Both the position numbers and the translations under genes were made by a program. From Paraglomus occultum (Eukaryota > Glomeromycota > Glomeromycetes > Paraglomerales > Paraglomeraceae), in assembly GCA_910592205.1 (NCBI GenBank), contig CAJVPJ010000522.1, positions 1-22,724 on the forward strand: a DNA stretch of 22,724 nt. Reading direction: 5' to 3'. Position 1 is the stretch's first letter. Each line of letters opens with the position of its first letter. The notes under the pieces are model-generated. The model made no database searches. It saw only the letters and a list, made by a program, of their open reading frames with translations, and was not told the DNA's origin. Shown here one piece after another: positions 1 to 8,634 of the stretch.

Positions 1-1
1 A

Positions 2-124
2 AATCCTGGTGATACCAACGATTGCCGCAGAAATCTAGAGAGGAATACGTCATCGCCTATAGCAACGTCATCACAATACGTTGATGTAAATATTTCTGTT
101 ATATCGTCGAAAAAAAATGCATGA
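2..124 (+). CDS. Possible 3' end of a gene cut by the window edge
   Basis: The frame beginning at base 2 is open from the window edge for 40 codons and stops with TGA at 122-124. The peptide is polar, rich in Ser, Asn and Arg, and ends SSKKNA. Such polar tails are common after the kinase domain in glomeromycete kinases, but nothing here identifies a family. The piece is short enough that an open frame could occur by chance, so this is only a candidate; sequence to the left would settle it. Confidence 0.22.
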   Translation, partial: NPGDTNDCRRNLERNTSSPIATSSQYVDVNISVISSKKNA

Positions 125-489
125 GTGACTAAATAAGTATAATTCCTTTTATTCAGTGGCGTAAAATTTATTAATTCTAGCCAAAGTGGTAGTATAATAC
201 GATATTTATAAATAAGTGCTGTAATGAGTAACAAGTAATAAGTATAACAGCAAGGTAAATTAGGGTGTTGAAAATTCGCTATGATTAATATGTTTACAAA
301 TATAATTTTTAAAGACGTCTTCAGTCAGTTGTCATTGATCGGAACATAACTTTTGGTAAATACACAAACCTGGTTTAGGTCTCCCATTCCTTCTATTTGT
401 CCCAGTAATAGTAAGTTTCGAAATTGCATACCATATTCTTGTGGTTTTCTGCAGCTTCCTATCTACTCAACATCAAACGACAAGAAGAG

Positions 490-735
490 TAAAAATGGGA
501 CCTGATCTATCAAAAAGGCGGTTATCGTTATGGTTACATGGATTTTTTTTTGCATAGACGTGTTCTCAGCAGTCTCCTCTTACTTCGGAATTCAAACTCT
601 AAATATTTGTGCAGATCATTTGTTACTTAAAATTTTCTCACGCCAATTTTGGGGTTATCCTGAGTGGGGTCATTGCTGTCAAAAAACCCCAAATCTTTGC
701 GCCTTTTTGATAGTAATAGATCAAGGGCCCAAATA
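490..735. mobile_element. MITE-like inverted-repeat element
   Basis: TGATCTATCAAAAAGGCG at 503-520 is matched in reverse complement at 700-722, where the right arm has a few extra bases. The similarity extends outward through TGGGACC on the left and GGGCCCA on the right, giving terminal inverted repeats of about 25 bp. The outermost plausible boundaries are TA dinucleotides at 490-491 and 734-735, as expected for a Tc1/mariner-type target duplication. A second, inner inverted repeat pairs TTTTGGGGTT (647-656) with AAACCCCAAA (684-693). At about 246 bp with no coding content, this fits a non-autonomous MITE. The superfamily is inferred only from the TA boundaries. Confidence 0.42.
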
Positions 736-897
736 TGGAGATTGAACAATAATATACCCAACTATGAAGCTTATCCACATGCGAAAACCTAAACTGATAA
801 CATTTCTTCTAGTTTGCAAAAATAATAGTCTAAAGTAGCAGATAACTAGAATTCACAAATCACAATAATGGTTAACACTTGTGGGTTTGCATAAGTA

Positions 898-1000
898 TGA
901 TCTGAGCGTGTCACATGCGATTTTCGGCATTTCAAGATTAGGGTTGACGGTAAATATGTCGGACAATTTAAGGCGTAAGGCGTTCAAATGATCTACCCCT
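898..1000 (+). repeat. Dispersed repeat, copy A
   Basis: TGAGCGTGTCACATGCGATT (902-921) is nearly repeated near 4107-4128, and GGTTGACGGTAAATATGTC (943-961) is nearly repeated near 4222-4240. Order and orientation are the same, but the spacing is shorter here because copy B has extra sequence between the two blocks. Copies A and B flank the kinase gene at 1148-3683 on either side. This may be an old dispersed element or a remnant of a segmental duplication. Confidence 0.35.
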
Positions 1001-1065
1001 CCAAAGTAGTAGGGGAAACGCGTGCCGTTTTATTTCAAATCTTTTTAACCATTAAAATATTTATG

Positions 1066-1071
1066 TTTATT
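1066..1071 (-). terminator. Candidate polyadenylation signal of the 1148-3683 gene
   Basis: On the minus strand the hexamer AATAAA occurs here, about 76 nt downstream of the stop codon of the kinase gene. Position and sequence fit a canonical eukaryotic poly(A) signal. In AT-rich DNA this hexamer is common, so it is only a candidate. Confidence 0.25.
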
Positions 1072-1147
1072 TAAAGAATGCTTAAACAAATATTGTATTT
1101 TATACGAACGGAACTAATCGTTATCTTTATAACCCGAACTACCTCTT

Positions 1148-3683
1148 TTACTCCTCATAAACATCCGATAAGCTCAAATCTGATAATGGAGGTAACAGAT
1201 GAGAATAATTTCTTGGTTTGGGCAGACCCTTAGTAGGTAAGAGCGTACTGGAATATTTACTCTCCTTCTCGAGGCGTGACAATGATGTTACATAGTTATG
1301 ATATATAGTATTCCACATGCCATCAGAATAGCCTATTGCTATCTCGTTAAGGATATTGCTAATATCCTCACGAAGTGTGAATGCATCAGGACGCTTATCA
1401 GGATCAGCATCACAACACCGCTCGGCAAGTTTCTTGTATCCCTCTGGTGCAGAATCTGGCATCGATGGTCGTAGTCCATCCATAATGTCACATATTAAAT
1501 TTCTGTCGAACTGCCGATTTCTAAAAGGCGGTTCACCAGTTGCAACCAAATACATAATGATACCAAAAGAATATATGTCTGACTTCTTCGTAAATTTGCA
1601 GGTATGAAAGACTTCCGGTGCAATAAAAGGTAAAACGCCTTGAATGGTTGACTTGCGTGAATTCACTGATCGAGACAGACCAAGGTCGCATATTAGTGGA
1701 GCATTGTAATTGTTCAAAACAATGTTTCCGCCATGAAGATCACAGTGCACTAATCCCGCAGTATGAATATGATACAGATAAAGTACAATATCGTACAAAT
1801 GCTGTAATTTCATTCTCCACGTCAAATTGTTAATATTTCGATCCAAATAAGACAAAAGACTACCATTGTTAGCATATTGCATAACAATCATGTACTCTTT
1901 TGTTTCTGGGTTTTGTGTGACTCCATAGATTTTGAGGAATGAAGAATATAAATACTCATAATTCGTGCACTTGGCATGATTTCGGAACTATCAAATGAAA
2001 ATAGATACAGTGTTAAATCAATGCCACTTTAATATTAAACATAAGCATACCAATTGTTGCTTACCTCTGAAATAAATAATTCCGGTGTTTCATCAAAACT
2101 CTTAAACCGTTTGAGTACAACAGTTTCTTCCATACCCACTACCTCTTTATAATTTCTATATTTGGCAGTATAAACTGATCCGTAACCGCCAGATCCGATC
2201 TCTTCAAGTTCATCAAAGTCATTATACTGCATGCGCTTTACATGTTCATTGCTTTGTATAAACCTGTCCAATATTGCATGCATGTCGTAGTAGAAAACCA
2301 AATAATATTCCCGAGTAGATGGATCCTGCGTGATCCCAATTATCCAAATATTCTCAGGGGTTAATATGTCTGGGTATTCCTCGATTAGCTATTTAATTTT
2401 AGTGTTAGCATGCGATACACGTTAATAATATTTACACGTGACATAATTTACCTGATAAAAATTATCACCGTTGTTAACTATCTTTTTGAGTGTCACGCGA
2501 GTCAATTCATCCGTTATCCAATCTGCTATATGTGTGCATCCACGGCGTAATGATGTCATTCCTTGTACGTTTGTCAAAAGAGAGTATTCAATCCATTGTA
2601 TATACGCATCATTTGTATTACTTGTATTCTTCCATGATTCCATAATAAATAAATCCAATGACTTGTTGCCAGTAGTCCAATCAAGAGGCCGTGGTGCTTT
2701 ACATTTATAACAGAATAAATTTATCTCGGGGCTTAATTGCTCTGTACATGCCAGACATAATCCATGCCCATTCCATTCTTTTATTAGATAATACTTCTGT
2801 CGCCATTTATCATATGTAGATCCGATGGTAACCCAAACATCCGTGGTAAGAATATCTGGATGCTTATCACATAACTAGTGGAATGATGCATAACAATAAA
2901 TCAAACTATTCAATAAATATGACGCACAAGTAAATAGTTTACCTCGGCATAGTATGAATCATGTGTCTCGTCGTTTATCTCAAGTGGAATCAATTTAACA
3001 TATGTACGATAAGGAGTAGGTAGACTATACAAACGCCCACGTCCACTTCCCAAATCATCAATACAATCGTATGGGATCCATTCCAAATAGGCTTGATTTG
3101 GTGAGTTTGTTTGTAATTGAGTTTTCTTGATAAACTCGTCGAGTCGTTTATTGTTGCTGGCCCATCCATCGGATAATTCTTTATGCCCGCAAATGCACCA
3201 CACAGGGCTACACCGGAGAATTCCACATGCGGTGCAGAATTTGTAGAGTGAATAACAGTGGTAAAAGCGTTTCTTAGCGATCATGTAATAAGAGTTGTCA
3301 TTAGACTTGGTAAACCCTTCTATCAGTTTGTTACGATTCTCAAGCCATCTGGAATATCTTCTATATTTATTGTCCTCATTATTATACTTGTGTGTCGGAA
3401 GTGAGTTTATTCTAGCAAACTCACTCACAAGTATCGGTGTACATTGTTCGCTACTTCCGAGGAATACCAGCGTTATCGGCCTTTTTTCCATTTTACCATA
3501 TGGATATTCGAGAACATATTTGTGAATAGCATGATAGACATTGTCAATTTGAGTTGGTTCAATGTTGGTGATTTCCTCGTAAGGAATCCATTCAAGTCTT
3601 AATGATCCATCTTCACTTTCCAAGGAGGATTCAACCAAGTTGTCAATTGCTGGATTCTTAATAGTCACTGATGGTAACGACAT
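1148..3683 (-). CDS. TKL-type protein kinase preceded by three degenerate N-lobe modules
   Basis: The gene has four exons on the minus strand: 3683-2943, 2874-2452, 2388-2065 and 1987-1148. The three GT-AG introns are 68, 63 and 77 nt, all phase 0, and the joined frame is open for 775 aa. The start ATG has A at -3. The N-terminal half holds three kinase N-lobe-like modules that each begin with a pattern such as LEWIPY (near residues 30, 200 and 337). These have lost the glycine loop and have no C-lobe. Modules 1 and 2 are each followed by a Cys-rich linker (C150, C153, C158, C163, C165; then C287, C290, C302, C305). A complete kinase domain follows: glycine loop GSGGYG (453-458), beta-3 Lys481, alpha-C Glu496 at an exon end, HCDLHGGN (577-584), DLG (597-599) and APE (619-621). 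HCD and DLG replace HRD and DFG; the catalytic Asp579 and metal-binding Asp597 remain, so activity is plausible. A polar tail ends at SDVYEE. This layout resembles the kinases expanded in Rhizophagus; the biological role is unknown. Confidence 0.88.
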
Positions 3684-4101
3684 GTTTGAATGAACAAAAA
3701 ATTTCTTTTCAGATAGCGCTTCTCATCACTTATTGTATTATGTTACACGTGCGTGCCAATCGCAATTGTTGTAAACGTTTATTATTATATCGCCAGTGCA
3801 TTTACACCTGAATATTTTATCTTTTGTTATGTTATGATTCAAAACGTTCATTCAATTAAAGAATACGGAACTGTCCATTTGATTATCGTGTGAGGTAAAT
3901 CTTTCGATGTGCAGACTGCTGGACTTCCCATCATATTCACATTGTCGAAGGGGAAAGCTTACGATTCAAGTTATGCATAGCCAAACATTTCCCGTAAACC
4001 GATTTGAATACAACCATGATCTAAACATCGATTGAGAATCACAGTAGTAGCCATACAATAAACATGGTAATTGGGATTGGGAGAAAGTATTCCTGATCCA
4101 A

Positions 4102-4270
4102 AATTGAGCGTGTCGCATGTACGATTATTAGTACCCAGTAGTCTTTCCCAAATCGTTTAATTCTCGGGTCCAAGTGGCATTTCGGACAGGGGAGACAATT
4201 GTCACTAATAGATATAAAGGTTTGACTGTGAATATGTCAACTTTGAGACGGTTTAGTTTGTTGATCTTTC
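4102..4270 (+). repeat. Dispersed repeat, copy B
   Basis: This carries diverged versions of the two sequence blocks found at 898-1000, in the same order and orientation, with extra sequence between them. The right end runs into TTGATCTTTCTAA and then a 17-base string (4281-4297) that recurs at 8618-8634, where it is also preceded by a TTGATCT block. The copies are therefore mosaic relatives, as expected for fragments of an old repeated element. Confidence 0.35.
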
Positions 4271-4280
4271 TAAGGAATGT

Positions 4281-4297
4281 GAAAACGTTGACAACGA
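4281..4297 (+). repeat. 17-base dispersed repeat, copy 1
   Basis: GAAAACGTTGACAACGA occurs here and again at 8618-8634 in the same orientation. Both are preceded within about 25 bases by TTGATCT and followed by an AT-rich block containing ATTAT. An exact 17-mer repeated in 22 kb with related flanks is unlikely by chance. Confidence 0.35.
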
Positions 4298-4378
4298 CAA
4301 CGCATTATTCCAATTACTGTATACTCATTTTTTAATCTTTATTCACGTCCTCGTCCACGCCTTTCCGTTACAATTAGA

Positions 4379-4855
4379 TTGCAACGACTATACACAAGTA
4401 ACACTAATACTGTAATACCCAGCGTTGACAAGAAGCGTTCTGCTTCAAGAGGGTCATTGCGGCAGGGGACAATCCGCAATCGAAATTGTTTTAAATGCAT
4501 TCTTGCGAATTATTTGCGAATTCAAAGTCTGGTTTGTCAATGCATGTTTGTGTTGCTTGAATACGTTACAAGTGGAATACATATGCTGATAGACTCTAAC
4601 TACACAAAGGTTGAATTATCAGCACAGCTAATTGCTTTACGACGGAATGTGAGTGATCATGACTGTTTCGGTTTCTTTATTCAACGACAAAGTAATATTA
4701 TGAATCAATTGAACGAGAATTCGTTTGCTATTGAAAATACGCTTCGTCTCATGACTCAATATGCCTTGTTCGAGTGCGGGCGAACCTCTTGGGCTGGGAT
4801 TTGGCGACGGCCGTTTGATCACGCACGTAAGCCTGTGAATCGACGGATGATATAA
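4379..4855 (+). CDS. Unassigned open reading frame
   Basis: The frame has no stop from about 4292 to the TAA at 4853-4855, 187 codons in all, which is long for AT-rich non-coding DNA. There is no ATG near the front: 4379 is TTG, and the first in-frame ATG is at 4544, which would give a 103-residue protein. The peptide is rich in Arg, Asn and Cys and shows no motif, signal peptide or convincing membrane segment. I do not recognise it. It may be a decayed exon, a piece of a transposon, or chance. The antisense frame at 4637-4894 is also open, so this segment simply lacks stops on both strands. Confidence 0.18.
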   Translation: MQRLYTSNTNTVIPSVDKKRSASRGSLRQGTIRNRNCFKCILANYLRIQSLVCQCMFVLLEYVTSGIHMLIDSNYTKVELSAQLIALRRNVSDHDCFGFFIQRQSNIMNQLNENSFAIENTLRLMTQYALFECGRTSWAGIWRRPFDHARKPVNRRMI

Positions 4856-5381
4856 GCTAGCGAAATCGGAAGAAAGGCAAGTGGATTTAAACACGTGCTA
4901 AGCTTCTACTTAGAAGCACAGAAGATAAGTTTGGAGACTGAATAGACTGATTCAGACGTTGGGGTGCCTTACTTATGAGATGGATTATGAAATTAGAGTA
5001 AACATTCATGCCGCAATTGCGGTATTTCTTTTGTCGAATTATGAATTTGTCTTGGTTACTTGTCTTTTGCTAGTCCTCTACGTCCTTCTCTATAGATCGA
5101 AATTGCTTGATAAAGACAGAGCACCCTATTCAAAACTCGGTTTTAAAAGTCTACGCGTTGGTCCTGGTCACATGGCATAACCGGACCAGTTATTTGTACG
5201 ACTTCCAAAAATAGACAATCTTTCTAAATATTTCTGCAGCATGCGAAATGAGAACGTTTGTATTGTTATATCATCACTATTAAATATCAGTTTCATACGC
5301 GTGGTTTATCGGACTTGTTAACCAGCGAAAAATTTTTATTGCGTATATGATCTTTATGTAGTGAGTAATTTTATAATCTCT

Positions 5382-7216
5382 TTACGACTGGTGATATGAG
5401 ATACAGTTTCGGATTGCAAATTCAGATGAAGCTGCTGGATGCTTACTTAATTCTTTTATGATATCGGGATACTCTAAGACGGATATGATTACAAACTCCA
5501 TTAATTCAAATATTTCAATGAATTGGAAACGAAAGTTCCAACAAATTGGAAAAACCGCTGAGATTTCTTCTTCATCCTTATAATCCTCTTTCCCTCTTAA
5601 AGACAATGTTCTAAGCGTTAGTCGATCTCCTATAATACAATTTAAACATGTTACGAATAATAGCCTCTCTTTTTGATTCAAATAACAGCATACTAATAAT
5701 AACAAAAAACTCACTTATTCCTTGAATCGTCAGCGAATGAATTTTTTCTGCGAATCTTATATCATAGTCCAAATAGTTTAGAAGCATCGAGTTTAAGGAA
5801 TCAATTCGCTCTTGTATAGTCTTACATGTATCTCCAACTGGATGTGCCTTTAAGAAGTCTGTTGGAGCACCACTCATTTCCAAAAATACAACCTGCCGGC
5901 TATCCGAAAGTCGGACTCCAATTATATCTGCCTTCATTCGATCTTTGTTTGTGGTATTGCCTTCGAATCTAAGTCGTTCATGTGTTGGTTCAACATCATG
6001 TTCGATCCTACGGTTTACAATTAATATGTAGGTAGTTAACAATGAGGTTGCAAGTTAGAAAAAGAATTCACTTACCAGTGAAATTTAATACTGTTTATAA
6101 ATGTTGCTTGCATGTAAGTGAAGAGCGGTGAAATTTTATTAACGATCCAATCTCTTTCAATTTCATCAATGGTCATTACGTGACCGGGAATATCAATTAT
6201 TTTGTTTACACTAATAATCAACCAATATCACTGTTATACATACTAAATAGATATTGCACTTTAAAAAGAAAAAATAACTTACAAGTCCATAAGTACTTTT
6301 CCGATATACTTGATCATTGTTTCTTCAAATTCATTTGCAGGTGTATATTGATATGTCAAAATCTTAATTCGGACTTCTTCAATCGAAAACTGCAAAAACA
6401 ATAGTCAACATAAATAATTATTCGGGCGGTTATCTATTATGAATGGGTAGCTTTTACTGACTTTCAGAATCGTTTCCAACCACTCACGCCAATTTAGAGC
6501 TATGAAAGGGTTTTGATCATTCGGATCATGCTTCTCTGAAACTTCTAATTCATCTTCGAAAGTAACATCAGCTCTTTGATCATTCTGATCATCTTCCTCT
6601 AAAGTTTCCAACCCATCTCCTAAAGTAACCTTGGTTTTTTGATCATCCTTTTCTGACCCTCCTGAATCCTTATCTCCGAAAGCAACAACCTTGACTTTTT
6701 TTGTAAAAGAAACTTGAGGGTACATTTTTTTCATCTCCGGTCGGATAATCGGTTTATTAGGTGTCGATGGATAATCTCGCTTGCGTTTCTGACCATGATG
6801 ACGACAAGTTGTTAATAATAGATTTCAATAGTAATACAGATATTAGGAACATACTTACTGTGGAGTGAGAAAAAACATCACGATTATAACTTCTTTGAAC
6901 ATTATAGCATGCCATTACAGACATCGACGCGGTCTTTTCCGCGAGATACACGTTCCAGTCTTTATCAAAAACTCCATTCTGCATAAAGTAGATGTATGAA
7001 TTCACAATAAACGAGATAAATTATGCATATCCACATTCTTACCTTCCATTTCTCCTGAATTTCCCGAAATAATATCATTCTCTCTTTGGGAATACGTTCC
7101 GATAATGTTAAAACAGATGAAATTGCACTAGTATATGCGCGAGTGGCAGCGATCTTCGTTTTACGATTCAGGTATCGATAAAATTCCAGTGGTTCGGGGT
7201 TAAACGAATGTAGCAT
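5382..7216 (-). CDS. Glomeromycotina-type nuclease-like family protein, seven exons
   Basis: The exons on the minus strand are 7216-7043, 6978-6859, 6788-6462, 6389-6283, 6210-6076, 6007-5715 and 5629-5382. The introns are 64, 70, 72, 72, 68 and 85 nt, with GT-AG ends and mixed phases that all join in frame to 467 aa. A basic KRKR stretch at residues 99-102 resembles a nuclear localisation signal. Residues 131-190 are three acidic 20-residue repeats. The C-terminal half contains KADIIG (Asp315) followed 16 residues later by FLEMSG (Glu331), a spacing seen in PD-(D/E)XK nucleases, although the usual Lys is Ser here; that assignment is inference. The end (DRLTLRTLSL, then a Trp/Phe-rich helix) resembles a family of unknown function much expanded in Rhizophagus. 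The start is uncertain: the ATG at 7216 has T at -3, and its frame stays open upstream to about 7290, so a further 5' exon is possible. The donor of intron 3 is the weaker GTCAGT. Confidence 0.72.
6513..6692 (-). repeat. Three tandem acidic 20-residue repeats
   Basis: Exon 3 of the 5382-7216 gene encodes three consecutive 60-nt units. The peptides are KVVAFGDKDSGGSEKDDQKT, KVTLGDGLETLEEDDQNDQR and ADVTFEDELEVSEKHDPNDQ. The shared pattern is a hydrophobic start, an acidic turn, then D/H-D/P and Q near the end. The units have diverged but keep exact length. The segment is probably a disordered acidic linker between the N-terminal part and the nuclease-like core. Confidence 0.6.
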
Positions 7217-7355
7217 CCATCGAATATTGGACTTATTTTTATCGGATAGCTTGACATACAGTACAATGAAAGTAAAATATAGACCATTTAGTCAAATGTG
7301 AGAATAGAAACCATTTTGATTACAGTGTAAGTAAGGTGTACTCTGGGGAAGGTCA

Positions 7356-7520
7356 GTGCGATCGAAATCTTACACGATGGGTTAGGGTAGTAACTTATTG
7401 ACTAGACTGCCATCGCGCTTAACTAACCCCTTGCAAGACTGTGCGATCGAAATCTTACGCGATGGGTTATGGTAGTCATTTATTGACTAGCTGCCATTGC
7501 GCTTAACAGTCTGCAAGCTC
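7356..7520 (+). repeat. 85-bp tandem duplication
   Basis: Two abutting copies start at 7356 and 7441, each beginning GTGCGATCGAAATCTTAC. They match along about 70 bases with scattered substitutions and a short deletion near the end of copy 2. Each unit contains inverted segments (CGATGG and, about 30 bases later, CCAT-CGCG or CCAT-TGCG, then CTTAA), so each unit could fold back on itself. No coding potential is apparent. Confidence 0.7.
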
Positions 7521-8421
7521 AGAAAGTATATTGTAATGTACCACGACTTACGTTCGAAAAAGCGTTTACAAGTTCGTTTATAACGTTGTGATCCATCTTC
7601 GAACATAAGAAACAAGTTTCGTGTCCTGTTTATTCAGCAGCCCCGTGATCATGGCTACACAAAGCATAGACATTATCTCAACTAATATACAGTCGCCAAA
7701 GTTTCATCCATCAAGATTTCTCTGACCTATATTACTGAATTTCATTACTTCTCAACTATTACTATCACGGTTTAACATCATCTATTTCAACTATATAAGG
7801 CAATACGTTCTGGAGATACTGGTATGTTGCAATTGTGGTTGCTCCGTGAGAAGGACGCAGCTGAAAACAGTGAACGGTGGGTGGAGAAATAACTGCCAGC
7901 CGGTGTCTTAAAAGGGAAGCGCAATAATAAGAGAACTTTTTATTATTGAAGTATCTTTTATATCAATGCTTAATTGTACTTCGAAATAATTAGTTTCGTT
8001 GCTCTCCTCACGAGTTATTAATATGTTTCTTAGCCCATTCAACACGTTTTAGCTTGCGAGAGCAATTATCGTATGGAAACCTATGCCGTGTCTAACCTCA
8101 AGGATCTTGTAGACGATATTGTCCCCATTTCTGATGCATACTAATACGAATTTCCGCAGATGCGCTTTTGTATTGTTTTTTCCAAGTTGACATAATTATT
8201 TGCAAGGAGCATTAAACTTGTTAATGAATTCTCAATATACTGCAATAATATTGATGTTGTCACGACGCGATTAAGTCAATTGGTAAAAGAACACCACTTT
8301 AGTGTCATAGCTGGTTATGATATTGTAAAATGAATTAACGCAATTATAATGACACAAATAGATTTATCCTTTTGAATAGCGCGGCGGTATATCCACTTTA
8401 GCATTACTACTTGCGGCCACG

Positions 8422-8455
8422 CTTCTTGGGCGAGGCTTTGTGTTACGCCAAGAAG
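8422..8455 (+). other. Hairpin with 8-bp stem
   Basis: CTTCTTGG at 8422-8429 pairs with CCAAGAAG at 8448-8455. The stem can be extended by CG/CG with a one-base bulge, leaving a loop of about 14-18 bases. The surroundings are more GC-rich than the rest of this gap. It may be chance or part of a decayed repeat; no RNA family is recognised. Confidence 0.3.
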
Positions 8456-8617
8456 TGTCTGCTTTGCCAACAATACTAATACTATGGTTATCAAGGTTTT
8501 AAAATCTGCTGTTCACTTCCATGATTACAGAAAAGAATAGATGTTTTCGAAAATTTATTGGTTGTTTGAATACAACACTTGGGACGTTTTTATTGATCTC
8601 TTAATATTCAGAAGTGC

Positions 8618-8634
8618 GAAAACGTTGACAACGA
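8618..8634 (+). repeat. 17-base dispersed repeat, copy 2
   Basis: This is identical to 4281-4297 (GAAAACGTTGACAACGA), with a related TTGATCT block upstream at 8593-8599. It marks this point as a fragment of the same unknown element as copy B at 4102-4297. Confidence 0.35.

Larger units (their letters stand above)
125..1147. other. Intergenic stretch with a MITE-like element
   Basis: No convincing gene is seen here. A 71-codon open frame from 530 lies inside the inverted-repeat element at 490-735 and shows no family features. The stretch also holds one copy (about 898-1000) of a sequence found again at 4102-4270. The rest is plain AT-rich DNA. Confidence 0.5.
3684..5381. other. Intergenic stretch without a recognised gene
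   Basis: This 1.7-kb stretch separates two minus-strand genes. It contains copy B of a dispersed repeat (4102-4270), a 17-base sequence shared with 8618-8634, and one long unassigned open frame (4379-4855, described separately). A further 73-codon frame at 4959-5180 has one hydrophobic stretch (LVTCLLLVLYVLLY), begins with TTG and shows no family features. The 5' part must hold the promoter of the kinase gene starting at 3683, but no specific element is recognisable. Confidence 0.45.

Noticed and set aside
1356-1833. Plus-strand frames opposite the kinase exon
   Set aside because: They are antisense shadows of a strongly supported kinase domain, without motifs of their own.
2990-3226. Second minus-strand frame overlapping kinase exon 1
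   Set aside because: It runs in another frame of the same exon whose main frame has repeated modules and good splice junctions.
7376-7390. Telomere-like GGGTTAGGG
   Set aside because: It occurs once within the 85-bp tandem unit and is not part of a repeat run, so it does not indicate a chromosome end.
8268-8300. tRNA-like A-box (AGTCAATTGGTAAAAG)
   Set aside because: No matching B-box or cloverleaf could be found downstream, so a tRNA gene is not supported.
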